Shown piece by piece: positions 22,250-30,842 of a stretch of 33,950 nucleotides of DNA; the stretch's first letter is position 1, and the number at the start of each line of letters is the position of its first letter. This DNA comes from Actinomycetales bacterium (lineage in GTDB: Bacteria; Actinomycetota; Actinomycetes; Actinomycetales; BWSM-131): NCBI GenBank assembly GCA_030149025.1, contig JASBSH010000160.1:1-33950 (forward strand), in the 5' to 3' direction. Both the position numbers and the translations under genes were made by a program. The notes under the pieces were generated by a model that had not been told where the DNA came from, did not search any database, and was given only the letters and a program-made list of their open reading frames with translations.

Positions 22250-22729
22250 ATGACCGAGACCACGACCGGCCTGTCCGTGGGCGACACCGCACCCGACTTC
22301 ACCCTGCCGACCGACGACGGCGGCACCTTCACGCTGTCCGACCACCGCGGCAAGCACGTCATCGTGTACTTCTACCCCGCCGCGATGACGCCGGGCTGCA
22401 CCACGCAGGCCTGCGACTTCCGGGACAGCCTGTCCTCGCTGCAGGCCCAGGGGTACGAGGTGGTGGGCATCTCCCCCGACACCCCGGAGAAGCTCGCGAA
22501 GTTCCGCGAGCGCGACGCCTTGACGTTTCCCCTGGCGAGCGACCCGGACAAGAAGGTGCTGAACGCGTACGGCGCGTGGGGTGAGAAGAAGAACTACGGC
22601 CGCACGGTGCAGGGCGTGATCCGGTCGACGGTTGTCGTGGACCCGGACGGCAAGGTCGAGCACGCCGCGTACAACGTGAAGGCGACCGGGCACGTGGCCA
22701 AGCTGCGGAGGGATCTCGGCCTGGACTGA
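22250..22729 (+). CDS. bcp: Thioredoxin-dependent thiol peroxidase (Bcp/PrxQ)
   Basis: A 159-residue atypical 2-Cys peroxiredoxin that reduces hydrogen and organic peroxides. The active-site segment [18 protein letters not shown] has the peroxidatic Cys50 and the resolving Cys55 in the same spacing as E. coli Bcp. The [10 protein letters not shown] opening, [16 protein letters not shown] and [15 protein letters not shown] strands complete the fold. ATG 22250 follows TAGCCT (22238-22243) by 6 nt, so the mRNA is probably leaderless. It is convergent with the brnTA pair (39 nt between ends). The 185 nt upstream (22065-22249) hold its promoter and no supported gene. Confidence 0.95.
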   Translation: MTETTTGLSVGDTAPDFTLPTDDGGTFTLSDHRGKHVIVYFYPAAMTPGCTTQACDFRDSLSSLQAQGYEVVGISPDTPEKLAKFRERDALTFPLASDPDKKVLNAYGAWGEKKNYGRTVQGVIRSTVVVDPDGKVEHAAYNVKATGHVAKLRRDLGLD

Positions 22730-22768
22730 CCAGACGGATGCAACGCGGTCACGTAAAAGGTCGCGGAG

Positions 22769-23005
22769 TCAGGCCGCAGGGTGGCGAGGCTGGTCCAGAC
22801 GGTTAGCGATCCAGACCTTGATGACGGACTGTCGTGTGACACCGAGCCGCCGTGCCTCTCGGTCAAGGGCGTCGACCATCCATGCGGGAAAGTCGACGTT
22901 GACCCGGCGCTGCTCGTGTCCGGGCCGGCGTGCCTTGTCCAGGTCGAGGTCGGCAGTGATGTCCTCTCCCTGATCGAACCGGGTGTCGAACTGTTCAGCC
23001 TTCAT
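22769..23005 (-). CDS. brnA: BrnA-type antitoxin
   Basis: A 78-residue DNA-binding antitoxin of the ribbon-helix-helix kind. The N-terminus (MKAEQFDTRFDQGEDITADL) is the flexible toxin-binding part; RRVNVDFPAWMVDALDREARRLGVTRQSVIKVWIANRL is the DNA-binding domain, with strand VNVDFP and helix LGVTRQSVIKVWI. It overlaps the toxin gene by 11 nt and follows it, the usual brnT-brnA order. It probably binds the palindrome at 23274-23288 to repress the pair. Confidence 0.85.
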   Translation of the reverse strand: MKAEQFDTRFDQGEDITADLDLDKARRPGHEQRRVNVDFPAWMVDALDREARRLGVTRQSVIKVWIANRLDQPRHPAA

Positions 23006-23255
23006 AGATCGCCGCTTCCTCCTTCCGTGCTCGGCGAACCGAGATCAGCCTGACCCGATCACCTCGGTAGGTGATCACCGCCGAGTAGCGGATTTCGTTG
23101 ATGGAACCGATGACTAGCCACCGGGGCTCGTCCTCGGTCCGTGCGGGCACTTCGACACGGTCGGGGTCGTCCCACAACGCTTGCGCGTCGACGAAGCCGA
23201 TGCCGTGCTTGCGCTGATTGGCGTCGCTCTTGTCGGGATCAAACTCAAACTCCAC
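22995..23255 (-). CDS. brnT: BrnT-type ribonuclease toxin
   Basis: An 86-residue toxin with the BrnT features: FEFDPDKSDANQRKHGIGF (start of fold with the KH-G-F motif), AQALWDDPDRVEV, RWLVIGSINEIRYSAVITYRG and the C-terminal RLISVRRARKEEAAIY, containing the conserved Arg/Ser/Arg active-site region. BrnT proteins cleave RNA and are neutralised by BrnA. The start is GTG 23255, preceded by AGAGGGA. All key residues appear present, so the pair looks functional. Located between bcp and a tRNA-Leu gene, it may have arrived by insertion near the tRNA. Confidence 0.88.
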   Translation of the reverse strand: MEFEFDPDKSDANQRKHGIGFVDAQALWDDPDRVEVPARTEDEPRWLVIGSINEIRYSAVITYRGDRVRLISVRRARKEEAAIYEG

Positions 23256-23273
23256 CGATCAGTCCCTCTTCTG

Positions 23274-23288
23274 GTATAGAAACTATAC
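23274..23288 (-). promoter_or_regulatory. brnTA promoter and operator palindrome
   Basis: GTATAG-AAA-CTATAC is a perfect 15-nt inverted repeat. On the minus strand it contains TATAGT (23287-23282), a good -10 box, 26 nt before the brnT start. A repressor bound here would block the polymerase, which fits autoregulation by the BrnT-BrnA complex. Confidence 0.7.
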
Positions 23289-23369
23289 GACTTCGCCAAG
23301 CCGATCATCGAGTCGATCGCATTCGTCGAGAGGAGAGTTCGCGCCAGAGTGGGCGGCAACACACCTGGG

Positions 23370-23451
23370 TGCGGGAGGCGGGAATCGAACCCGCACGCCG
23401 TGAGGCACAGAATCCTAAGTCCTGCGTGTCTACCTGTTCCACCACTCCCGC
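23370..23451 (-). tRNA. tRNA-Leu (TAG)
   Basis: Class II tRNA on the minus strand: acceptor GCGGGAG/CTCCCGC, D-arm with GGTAGAC, anticodon arm CAGGACTTAGGATTCTG with anticodon TAG, a long variable arm (TGTGCCTCACGGCGTG) and T-arm GCGGGTTCGATTCCCGC. CCA is not encoded. Confidence 0.96.
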
Positions 23452-23520
23452 GAGCAGACGCAGACTACCCGGCGGGTCCTCCCCCGCCGGGGAGTGCGTG
23501 GTCCGCTGGTCTGCCGAGGT

Positions 23521-24783
23521 TCAGCGCAACGGGTCGAACGGCGCGAGCTCGAGCGGCCGGCGTCCGGTCGCAATCTGTTCCGCGAGCAGCTGCCCAGTCA
23601 GCGGGCCGAGCGAGATCCCCCACATCCCGTGCCCGCCAGCCACGTACACGCCGCGCTGGGCCGTGGCGCCGATCAGCGGCAGACCGTCGGCGGTGCAGGG
23701 CCGCGAGCCCACCCACTCGTCGTGACGGTCGTCGAGATTCACACCGGCGAGCAGCGGCCGAGCGGCGTCGACGATCGCCTTGATCCGCCGCGGGTCGAGA
23801 GCGGCGTCGGGCGAACGGAACTCCATCATCCCCGCGACGCGCAGCCGGTCACCGAGCGGTGTGCAGGCCACCCGCTGCGCCGGGAAGTAGATCGGCGCCT
23901 TCACCGGCTGCGGAACCGCGACGCTGAAGCTGTAGCCGCGCCCCGCCTGGACGATCCGCTTCACGCCCAACGGTTTCGCGAGCCGGTTCAGCCAGGCGCC
24001 GGTCGCCACGACGACGGCGTCGTAGGTCTCGGGGCCGGCCGACGTCCACACCGCGGGGGCGTTGTTGTACTGGTCGACCCGTGTGATCTCCACGCCCTCG
24101 GTGACCTTGCCGCCGCGGCTGCGCACCGAGTCGGCGAGGGCGTTGACGAACTCGCCCGGGTTGATGAACCGCTGCCCGTGCAGCAGCAGCGCGGCCTTCA
24201 CCTCGCTCGAGAGCGCCGGCTCGGCCGCGCGCGCCTCCTCCCCCGTCACGACGTCGACCTCGATGCCCTGGCCGGCCGCGCGGATGTGCTCGAGCTCCTC
24301 GAGGAGGACCTTGCGCTCCTCCTCGCTGCGGTAGGCGGCGATGAACGGCTCGGCGGGCCGCGTCTGCGACTTCACCCCGTTCTCGGTGAGGGTGTCGAAG
24401 GCGGCGAGCGCCAGGCGGTTCACCGGCACCAGCTGGTTCATCGCCCGCTGCCAGGCCTTGGTCGTCGAGTGGCCGACGAACCCGAGCAGGAAGCGGATGA
24501 GGCTGGGATCCGCCTTGGGCGGCACGTACACCGGCGAGGAGGGGCTCACCACTGCCTTGATGCCGTATCTCAGGACGGCCGGTTCCGGCAGCGGCGTCGT
24601 GATGCCGGGGGTCAGCCAGCCGGCGTTGCCCCACGAGGATCCCGCCGCCACGTGGTCGCGTTCGTAGACGGTCACCTCCACGCCCCTCTCCTGCAGGAAC
24701 CATGCGGTCGCGAGACCGACCATCCCGCCGCCGATGACGGCGACCCGGGACGGGGACGGCGAGGGGCTGGGTTGGGTGCTCAT
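23521..24783 (-). CDS. dadA: D-amino-acid dehydrogenase (DadA-type flavoprotein)
   Basis: A 420-residue FAD enzyme that oxidatively deaminates D-amino acids to 2-oxo acids and passes electrons to the respiratory chain. The dinucleotide motif VAVIGGGMVGLATAWFLQERG lies near residues 14-34, followed by VTVYERD, SSWGNAGWLTPGITTPLPEP (substrate/FAD region typical of DadA), and the C-terminal FAD contact region GHGMWGISLGPLTGQLLAE. ATG 24783 is the first start with good composition; a Ser/Pro-rich segment of about 12 residues precedes the FAD strand. It is divergent from the PucR-type regulator (131 nt apart), which is its likely controller. Confidence 0.93.
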   Translation of the reverse strand: MSTQPSPSPSPSRVAVIGGGMVGLATAWFLQERGVEVTVYERDHVAAGSSWGNAGWLTPGITTPLPEPAVLRYGIKAVVSPSSPVYVPPKADPSLIRFLLGFVGHSTTKAWQRAMNQLVPVNRLALAAFDTLTENGVKSQTRPAEPFIAAYRSEEERKVLLEELEHIRAAGQGIEVDVVTGEEARAAEPALSSEVKAALLLHGQRFINPGEFVNALADSVRSRGGKVTEGVEITRVDQYNNAPAVWTSAGPETYDAVVVATGAWLNRLAKPLGVKRIVQAGRGYSFSVAVPQPVKAPIYFPAQRVACTPLGDRLRVAGMMEFRSPDAALDPRRIKAIVDAARPLLAGVNLDDRHDEWVGSRPCTADGLPLIGATAQRGVYVAGGHGMWGISLGPLTGQLLAEQIATGRRPLELAPFDPLR

Positions 24784-24914
24784 CTGGCGGTACGTCCTCC
24801 GGCACGAAGTGGGTGAGGTCCTGCTCACACCATGGGCGGGGCGACCTGCGATGTCATCATTCTGAGAAGACAAAGCAGCCGGCGCAGGTTGGCCTGACAG
24901 CACAAGGAGGTTTC

Positions 24915-26492
24915 GTGGCGACGGTTCGTGAGCTCGTGAACGCCGTGGGGCCCGCCCTGCTGGGGGTCGCCCACGGTGAGGGTGGCGAGAACGTGCGTGA
25001 CGTCGTCCTCGTCCCGGTCGGCGAGGACGGGAGCGCGAACGGCGAGCCCGGCGACCTCGTGCTGTGCATGGGGTCGGACGCCGGCGATGCGCTGCTTGAG
25101 ACCCTGCGGCAGCTCGCGGGGGCGGGGGTCGCGGCGGTGGCGGTCGCCGCTGATACGGCGGGACGACCGGACGTGATCGCGCTCGCCGAGGAGAAGAAGC
25201 TGTGCCTGCTCTCGGTGCCGGCGGGCGCCGGCTGGGCACAGCTGGTGTGGCTGCTGATCGGGTTGCTGGAGGCGGCGCCGGACAGGCCACAGGAGGGACC
25301 AGCCAGCAGCTTCGGGGAGCTGTTCACGCTCGCCGACGCGGTGGAGGGCGTGCTGGGCGGTCCGGTGACGATCGAGGACGCCGCGTCGCGGGTGCTGGCG
25401 CACTCGGCGCGGCAGGAGGGGGCGGACCCGGCGCGGCTGTCGACGATCGTCGGGCGACGCGTGCCGGCCGAGCTGACGGAGCGGTTCCGGTCGACCGGGG
25501 TGCTGCGGGCCCTCCAGCGGTCGGACGAGCCGGTGCTCGTGCCCTCGTGGGGGCCGGGGATCTCGCCGCGGCTCGTCATCCCGATCCGGGCCGGCCGAGA
25601 ACTGCTCGGCTCGATCTGGGCGGCGGTCGACCACGACGTGCCGCCGGGGGGTGCGGCCGAGCTGCAGCGCATGGTGGCGCTGCTCGCGCTGCATCTGCTC
25701 CGGCTGCGCGCACAGGAGGACCTCGTCGGGCGGTTGGAGGCCGAGCGGCTGCGGGGGGCGCTCACCGGCGGTTCGCCGTCGGGTTGGGCACCCCCCGGGG
25801 AGGCGCCGTGGCGGGTGGTGGCTCTCGCCGAGAACACCAGGACGCCGAGCCTCGGCCACGCCGAGCGGTGGCGCTCGGTGCTGCGCTGGAACGGTTGGCG
25901 CACACCGCTTGTCGCGGAGGTGGACGGCCTCGCCTTCGCCCTCGTCTACTCAGGGAGCGGGGCGACTCCGGGCAGCTGGGACTGGCTGGTGCGCACCACG
26001 GCGACCGGGCTCGTGGCTGCTTCGTCGCCGGTGCGGGCAGCCGGTGGACTTGTCGAGGCCCGCGCTGAGGCCGCTGAGGTGATGCAGCTGCTGCGTGCCG
26101 GACCGATGGGGCTGGACCGGGGTGGTGGTGGTGGGCAGGAGCGGCAGGTCGTCGCAGCGGAGGACGCCTGGGCGGCGCTGGTGGTGTCGAGGGCGGTGGC
26201 GACGGTGGGTGATGCCGGCGCCTCGGCGGGGTCCGCCGTTGCCGGTGGGCCGCTGAGTCGCCTGCTGGCCCATGATGCTGCGAACGGGACCGACCTGGCC
26301 CGAACGCTGGCCGCGCACCTCGCTCACCCTGGCGACCCACGTGCGGCGGCCGGGCGCCTTCATGTGCATCCCAACACGTTTCGCTACCGGATGCGCAAGA
26401 TCGCCGAGATCGCTCCGATGGACCTGGACGACGAGCTGGTCCGGTTGGCGGTCCAGCTGCAGCTTCTCGCCGCGCTCCGCCCTCTGCGCTGA
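24915..26492 (+). CDS. PucR-family transcriptional regulator
   Basis: A 525-residue regulator. The N-terminal part (VATVRELVNAVGPALLGVAH, then DVVLVPVGEDGSANGEPGDLVLCMG) matches the purine-catabolism/PucR sensor region; a GAF-like part lies in the middle (GVLGGPVTIEDAASRVLAHS to LLGSIWAAVDHD). The C-terminal PucR helix-turn-helix is AAGRLHVHPNTFRYRMRKIAEI near residues 480-502. GTG 24915 has AAGGAGG 4 nt upstream, decisive against the longer upstream frame. Being divergent from dadA, it probably senses amino acids or derivatives and controls dadA. Its stop codon lies inside the inverted repeat at 26490-26536. Confidence 0.9.
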   Translation: MATVRELVNAVGPALLGVAHGEGGENVRDVVLVPVGEDGSANGEPGDLVLCMGSDAGDALLETLRQLAGAGVAAVAVAADTAGRPDVIALAEEKKLCLLSVPAGAGWAQLVWLLIGLLEAAPDRPQEGPASSFGELFTLADAVEGVLGGPVTIEDAASRVLAHSARQEGADPARLSTIVGRRVPAELTERFRSTGVLRALQRSDEPVLVPSWGPGISPRLVIPIRAGRELLGSIWAAVDHDVPPGGAAELQRMVALLALHLLRLRAQEDLVGRLEAERLRGALTGGSPSGWAPPGEAPWRVVALAENTRTPSLGHAERWRSVLRWNGWRTPLVAEVDGLAFALVYSGSGATPGSWDWLVRTTATGLVAASSPVRAAGGLVEARAEAAEVMQLLRAGPMGLDRGGGGGQERQVVAAEDAWAALVVSRAVATVGDAGASAGSAVAGGPLSRLLAHDAANGTDLARTLAAHLAHPGDPRAAAGRLHVHPNTFRYRMRKIAEIAPMDLDDELVRLAVQLQLLAALRPLR

Positions 26493-26536
26493 TCATGAAA
26501 CTCCGGTTCACGGTCTGTACCGGATTTTCATGATCA
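26490..26536. terminator. Long palindromic hairpin between convergent genes
   Basis: TGATCATGAAA (26490-26500) pairs perfectly with TTTCATGATCA (26526-26536), and TCCGGT (26502-26507) with ACCGGA (26519-26524), leaving an 11-nt loop. The first bases are the TGA stop of the PucR-type gene. It separates two convergent genes and is probably a two-way terminator, but its AT-rich outer arms are unusual in this genome and could mark a dispersed palindromic repeat. Confidence 0.65.
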
Positions 26537-26585
26537 CCGCGTTATGCTCGCCGCGATCGGGCTGGGATCACCGCAGCGGGATGGG

Positions 26586-28160
26586 TCACGTGACGGTGAC
26601 CGTGCGGGTGTGCCACCCGGTCGCGCCATCGGGGGCCAGGGGCGCCTCGCGACCCGTTTGAACCTGACCCGTCCCGTCAATGGCCCGCACGGTCAGCCGG
26701 TGCTCTCCGGGTGTCGCGGCCCAGGGGAACCACCACTGCCGCCATGTGTCGGGACCAGGCACCTGCGCGAGCCGGGCGCGTTGCCAGCTGTCGTCGTCCA
26801 CCTTGATCTCGACCGCCTCGATGCCGCGGTGCTGCGCCCACGCGACCCCGGCGATCGTGACCGGGCCGGCTTGCACGGTCTCGAACCGCCCTGGCACGTC
26901 GATGCGCGAGGCGGTCTTCACGGGTCCGCGAGGCGCCCAGCCACGGTCGGTCCAGTAGGCGGTGCGGTCAGCGAACCGGGTGACTTCGAGGTCGACCACC
27001 CATTTCGTCGCCGAGACGTAGCCGTAGAGACCGGCAACCACCATCCGCACCGGGTAGCCGTGCGCGACCGGCAGGGGCTGACCGTTCATGCCGATGGCCA
27101 GCAGGGCGTCGCGGCCGTCGAGGAGGACGTCGAGCGGCGTGGAGGCGGTGAAACCGTCGGCGCTGGTGGACAGCACCATGTCGGCGTCTGGGTGGGGCCC
27201 GGCCTGGCGGAGGACGCGGGCGATCGGATAGCCCAGCCACTTGGCGTTGCCGGCGAGGTTGCCGCCGACCTCGTTCGAGACGCAGGTGAGCGTCAGGTAG
27301 GTCTCGACCAGGTCAGCGGCGAGCAGGTCGTCGAAGGTAAGCTCGACCTCCCGGTCGACGAGGCCGTGCACCTTCAGCCGCCACCCGGCTGCATCGACCT
27401 GCGGCAGGGCGAGGGCGGTGTCGACCCGGTAGAAGTCGTCGTTGTCCGTGATGAAGGGTGTGAGGCCGGAGATCTTCACCGAGGCCCCGGCGGGAAGCGG
27501 TGCGGCAGGGCGGACCGGTGCCGGCAGGCTGAGTGCGGCGCGGGCGCTGGCGACGGTTCTGGATGCGGTGCTGACGGTACGGGCCGCGGCCCACGTGAGC
27601 CCGGCGCCGAGAGCGACAAGCGTTGCGTTGGTGAGGAACTCGCGTCGGTTGGGGGCGCGGGCGACTTGCTGGGCGCTGGTGGCGCGTCGGTCGTCGGCAG
27701 GCTGCCGAACCGGGGCGCGGCGCAGTAAGAAGCGGAGCACAAGGAGCCCGACCACCGTGCCGAGCAGGGTCGGGGCGACGTCAAGCGGTCCGGCTGCCGG
27801 CCGGGTCGCCGCGGCCGTTGCAGCGACGAGACCGAGGATGATCGCGAGCGCCGCTCCAGCAGCCCATCGCCATGCCGCGAGGACGCCGGCCGCTGCCGAG
27901 AGGAGCGCGACGACGAGCACGATGGCGATGGTCAGGACGAGCTTGTCCTGGGTGCCGAACGTCCTGATCGCGAAGTCCTTGAGCCACGGTGGCGTGAGGT
28001 CGACGAACGCTCCCCCGACAGCGATCAGCGGGGCGGACGTGGGTGAGACGAACGCCGCGGCGAGCTCCGCCGTCGCGATCGTTACGGCACCCGACAGCAG
28101 ACCGGCCAGTGCTGCGAAGGGACGTGCGGTTGGTCCCACCCGCTCAGTCTTGCACCGCAC
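26586..28160 (-). CDS. Membrane-anchored molybdopterin oxidoreductase (sulfite oxidase-like)
   Basis: A 524-residue protein (from GTG 28160; an in-frame GTG at 28139 is an alternative). The first 160 residues hold about five membrane helices. An RR-type segment NRREFLTNATLVALGAG (about 171-187) with a hydrophobic stretch follows, then the sulfite-oxidase-fold molybdopterin domain: LTFDDLLAADLVETYLTLTCVSNEVGG with the Mo-ligating Cys, GNAKWLGYPIARVL, and GYPVRMVVAGLYGYVSATKWV. The C-terminal 110 residues form the dimerisation (Mo-co oxidoreductase) domain ending in GWHTRTVTVT. The substrate is probably an oxidised or sulfur compound outside the membrane, not determined. It converges with the PucR-type gene. 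Confidence 0.88.
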   Translation of the reverse strand: MRCKTERVGPTARPFAALAGLLSGAVTIATAELAAAFVSPTSAPLIAVGGAFVDLTPPWLKDFAIRTFGTQDKLVLTIAIVLVVALLSAAAGVLAAWRWAAGAALAIILGLVAATAAATRPAAGPLDVAPTLLGTVVGLLVLRFLLRRAPVRQPADDRRATSAQQVARAPNRREFLTNATLVALGAGLTWAAARTVSTASRTVASARAALSLPAPVRPAAPLPAGASVKISGLTPFITDNDDFYRVDTALALPQVDAAGWRLKVHGLVDREVELTFDDLLAADLVETYLTLTCVSNEVGGNLAGNAKWLGYPIARVLRQAGPHPDADMVLSTSADGFTASTPLDVLLDGRDALLAIGMNGQPLPVAHGYPVRMVVAGLYGYVSATKWVVDLEVTRFADRTAYWTDRGWAPRGPVKTASRIDVPGRFETVQAGPVTIAGVAWAQHRGIEAVEIKVDDDSWQRARLAQVPGPDTWRQWWFPWAATPGEHRLTVRAIDGTGQVQTGREAPLAPDGATGWHTRTVTVT

Positions 28161-28276
28161 GCCGCCACACAGGCGAGCCCATCCGGGCTATGGACGAGTG
28201 GTCATCCGCGGCGGAACATGGACCGCGGTACGGCCCGGCGAGCCCTCCGGGCGGCCAGGAAGAAGGATGGAGCCCC

Positions 28277-28573
28277 ATGAGTGTGCTTATGACGCTTCGG
28301 GTGACGGCAGACGCGAAGGCTATCGAGAGCACCGACGCAGCCACCCTCCAGGCGTTCGCCGAGCGAGCGAAGTCCTTCGGGGTCATCTCTCACCACTTCT
28401 ACGGCAACGGCAGCGAAGTTCTTGTCGTTGACGAGTGGCCCGACGAGCAGTCGTTCCACAAGTTCTTCCAGTCGAGCCCTGACGTCAGTCAGATGATGGA
28501 GAGGGCGGGCGTCACTGCCGCGCCGACACCGGAGTTCTGGCGCCGCCTGGACGTGAACGACAGCGTCGGCTGA
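28277..28573 (+). CDS. Small dimeric alpha/beta-barrel-like protein
   Basis: A 98-residue protein. MSVLMTLRVTADAKAIESTD, a helix QAFAERAKSFGVISHHFYG, the strand SEVLVVDEWPDEQSFHKFFQS and the final helix DVSQMMERAGVTAAP resemble antibiotic-monooxygenase-like (ABM) ferredoxin-like proteins, which often dimerise to bind small molecules. No catalytic set can be named. ATG 28277 has GAAGGATGGAG about 6 nt upstream. It converges with rdgB; the 38 nt between carries short GC repeats but no clear hairpin. Confidence 0.75.
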   Translation: MSVLMTLRVTADAKAIESTDAATLQAFAERAKSFGVISHHFYGNGSEVLVVDEWPDEQSFHKFFQSSPDVSQMMERAGVTAAPTPEFWRRLDVNDSVG

Positions 28574-28610
28574 ACGCCCCTCAGCGGGGACTCGGCTCCG
28601 GCGCGGGGAC

Positions 28611-29291
28611 TCAGTTCCTGCTCACTCCGCGCCCCTTGGGTGCAGTAAGCACCGCGACCAGGGCCGGGGCCAGTTTGCGCACGGCCCTGGCGCGGTGGCT
28701 GATCGCGTTCTTCTCGTCGTCCGGCAGTTCGGCGACGGTGCGGGTGTCGTTCTCGACGCGGACGATCGGGTCGTAGCCGAAGCCGCCGCTCCCCCGGGGC
28801 GCCCGCTCCAGCCAGCCGGCCAGCTCCCCGTGCTCCACCCGCTCGTGACCGTCCGGGGTCACCAGCGCGGCGGCGCAGACGAACTTGGCTGCCCGGTGCT
28901 CGTCGGGCACGTCGGAGAGCTGATCGAGCAGCAGCTCCAGGTTCGCCGTGTCGTTGCCGTGGCTGCCGGACCAGCGTGCCGAGAAGACGCCCGGCGCACC
29001 GCCCAGCACCTCGACGGCGAGCCCCGAGTCGTCCGCCACCGAGGGCAGACCCGTTGCAGCACAGACAGAGTGCGCCTTCAGCAGCGAGTTCTCGGCGAAC
29101 GTCACACCGCTCTCGACGACGTCCTCGACGCCCTCGATCTCCGCTGCGCCGATCACCGCGTGGTCGAGGTCGACGTCCGCGGCGTGCTCCCCCATCACCT
29201 CGGCCAGGATCTGCCGGAGCTCCCGCACCTTGTGGGCGTTGCGGGTCGCGAGGACCAGCCTCGCCCCCTTCGGGACGCGCCCCGCGCTCAC
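28611..29291 (-). CDS. rdgB: Non-canonical purine NTP pyrophosphatase (RdgB/HAM1)
   Basis: A 226-residue enzyme that hydrolyses dITP, XTP and ITP to the monophosphate, keeping wrong purines out of DNA. Motifs: [14 protein letters not shown] near the start, [45 protein letters not shown] (central substrate and metal site), [12 protein letters not shown], and the end FSHRARAV-type [14 protein letters not shown] 29291 is chosen because it overlaps the rph stop by 4 nt (GTGA) and leaves a family-typical N-terminus. Confidence 0.94.
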   Translation of the reverse strand: MSAGRVPKGARLVLATRNAHKVRELRQILAEVMGEHAADVDLDHAVIGAAEIEGVEDVVESGVTFAENSLLKAHSVCAATGLPSVADDSGLAVEVLGGAPGVFSARWSGSHGNDTANLELLLDQLSDVPDEHRAAKFVCAAALVTPDGHERVEHGELAGWLERAPRGSGGFGYDPIVRVENDTRTVAELPDDEKNAISHRARAVRKLAPALVAVLTAPKGRGVSRN

Positions 29292-30028
29292 GGCCGGGCC
29301 GCCGGTGCCTCCGCGAGCGCGGCGGCCTGGATCTCGGCCAGCTGGACGCACCCGGCCACCCCCAGGTCGAGCAGGGCGTTCAGCTCCGACCGGTCGAACG
29401 GGGCGCCCTCGGCCGTCCCCTGCACCTCCACGAACAGCCAGCGCCCGGTGACGACGAGGTTCATGTCGGTTTCGGCCTTGACGTCCTCGGCGTAGTTCAG
29501 GTCGAGAACCGGTGTGCCGTCGAAGATTCCGACGCTCACCGCGGAGATGGAGTCCAGCAACGGGTCCTTGGAGACGAGCCCCTTCTCACGGGCCCACCTC
29601 ACGGCGTCGACGAGAGCGACGTACGCGCCGGTGATCGCCGCCGTTCGCGTGCCGCCGTCCGCCTGCAGCACGTCGCAGTCCAGCACGATCGTGTTCTCCC
29701 CCAGCAGCTTCGTGTCGATCACCGCACGAAGGGAGCGGCCGATCAGCCGCGAGATCTCATGCGTCCGACCGCCGATCCTGCCCTTGACGGACTCCCGGTC
29801 CGACCGCGTGTGCGTCGCCCTCGGCAGCATCGCGTACTCGGAGGTGACCCACCCGAGACCGGATCCCTTGCGCCAGCGCGGGACTCCCTCCGTCAGGGAG
29901 GCGGCGCACAGCACCCGTGTGTTGCCGAACTCGACGAGCACGCTGCCTTCCGCGTAGTCCAGCCACTGGCGGGTGATTCGCACGTCGCGAAGCTGGTCGG
30001 GTGCACGTCCATCGGGTCGGTTCGTCAT
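29288..30028 (-). CDS. rph: Ribonuclease PH
   Basis: A 246-residue phosphorolytic 3'-5' exoribonuclease that trims tRNA 3' ends. Features: [25 protein letters not shown] (core start), [35 protein letters not shown] (the RSDRE and phosphate-binding Arg region), [25 protein letters not shown] and [17 protein letters not shown]. Length and motifs are full. ATG 30028 is preceded by TAGGCT (30042-30037) with 8 nt spacing, so translation is probably leaderless even though the MBL gene lies only 25 nt upstream. Confidence 0.96.
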   Translation of the reverse strand: MTNRPDGRAPDQLRDVRITRQWLDYAEGSVLVEFGNTRVLCAASLTEGVPRWRKGSGLGWVTSEYAMLPRATHTRSDRESVKGRIGGRTHEISRLIGRSLRAVIDTKLLGENTIVLDCDVLQADGGTRTAAITGAYVALVDAVRWAREKGLVSKDPLLDSISAVSVGIFDGTPVLDLNYAEDVKAETDMNLVVTGRWLFVEVQGTAEGAPFDRSELNALLDLGVAGCVQLAEIQAAALAEAPAARP

Positions 30029-30053
30029 GGCAGGCGAGCCTAACGACCGACGG

Positions 30054-30842
30054 TCAGAGGACGTGGACGGCGCCCGGCTGGGCCAGCTCGATCGGCCCGC
30101 CGAAGGCGCCCCTCGCCTCCTCGACCGTCAGGGCGGGGTCGTTCCACGGCGGGAGATGGGTGAGCACGAGGCTCTTCACGTCCGCCTTCGCCGCCAGCTG
30201 ACCGGCTCGCAGACCGGTCAGGTGGATCCCCCGGGTCGTGTCCCTGCCCTCGTGGAAGGCGGCCTCGCTGAGCAGCAGGTCTGCCGCCTGGCTGAGCTCC
30301 TCCACCTCCGCGCAGCTGTCTGTGTCCCCCGTGTAGGCGAGGGTGCGCCGCTCCCCCGGCTCGGCGGTGGACGGGCCCTCCACCCGGAACCCGTACGCCT
30401 CGACAGGGTGGTTCACACGCCGGGGCAGGATCCGCAGCGGTCCGATGTCGACGTGCGTGGCGTCGTCCAGGGTCCTGAAGTCGAACTCCTCGGACATCCC
30501 GGGTGAGGGGTGCAGGTCGTACGCGTGCGCCATCCGGCGGGCCGTCCCCTTCGGCCCCCACACCGGGATGCGGCCGTCTCGCGGCCCGAGGGGGTCGTAC
30601 TTGAGGGCGACGTAGTAGCCACACAGGTCGAGGCAGTGGTCCGCGTGGAGGTGGCTGAGCAGGACCCCGTCGACGTCCTGCAGCCGCACATGCGCCTGCA
30701 GCGGCCCCAGGGCGCCGTTGCCGAGGTCGAGGACGACGCTCCAGGTCCGGTCGTGCTCGTCCTCGGCCTGCAGCAGATAGCTGGACGCCGGCGACTCCGG
30801 TCCCGGGAAGGACCCAGAGCAACCGATCACCGTCAGTCTCAT
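30054..30842 (-). CDS. MBL-fold hydrolase (RNase Z / PDE-II-like)
   Basis: A 262-residue metallo-beta-lactamase fold protein. [22 protein letters not shown] opens the fold; [20 protein letters not shown] supplies HxHxDH (near 63-68); [11 protein letters not shown] and [10 protein letters not shown] supply the later Asp and His region, with LTHLPPW near the end. The family includes tRNA-3' processing RNase Z-like and cyclic-nucleotide phosphodiesterase-like enzymes; lying between murI and rph is the common actinobacterial order and gives weak support for RNA processing. ATG 30842 overlaps the murI stop as ATGA. Confidence 0.9.
   Translation of the reverse strand: MRLTVIGCSGSFPGPESPASSYLLQAEDEHDRTWSVVLDLGNGALGPLQAHVRLQDVDGVLLSHLHADHCLDLCGYYVALKYDPLGPRDGRIPVWGPKGTARRMAHAYDLHPSPGMSEEFDFRTLDDATHVDIGPLRILPRRVNHPVEAYGFRVEGPSTAEPGERRTLAYTGDTDSCAEVEELSQAADLLLSEAAFHEGRDTTRGIHLTGLRAGQLAAKADVKSLVLTHLPPWNDPALTVEEARGAFGGPIELAQPGAVHVL

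Noticed and set aside
22065-22292. N-terminal extension of the DUF3618 gene to 22292
   Set aside because: The extension is Arg-rich, overlaps the bcp start region, and the leaderless box 7 nt before ATG 22064 gives a better start.
23494-24816. Long plus-strand frame opposite dadA
   Set aside because: Composition is typical of an antisense shadow (His/Arg/Gly/Asp-rich) and the minus-strand dadA reading is unambiguous.
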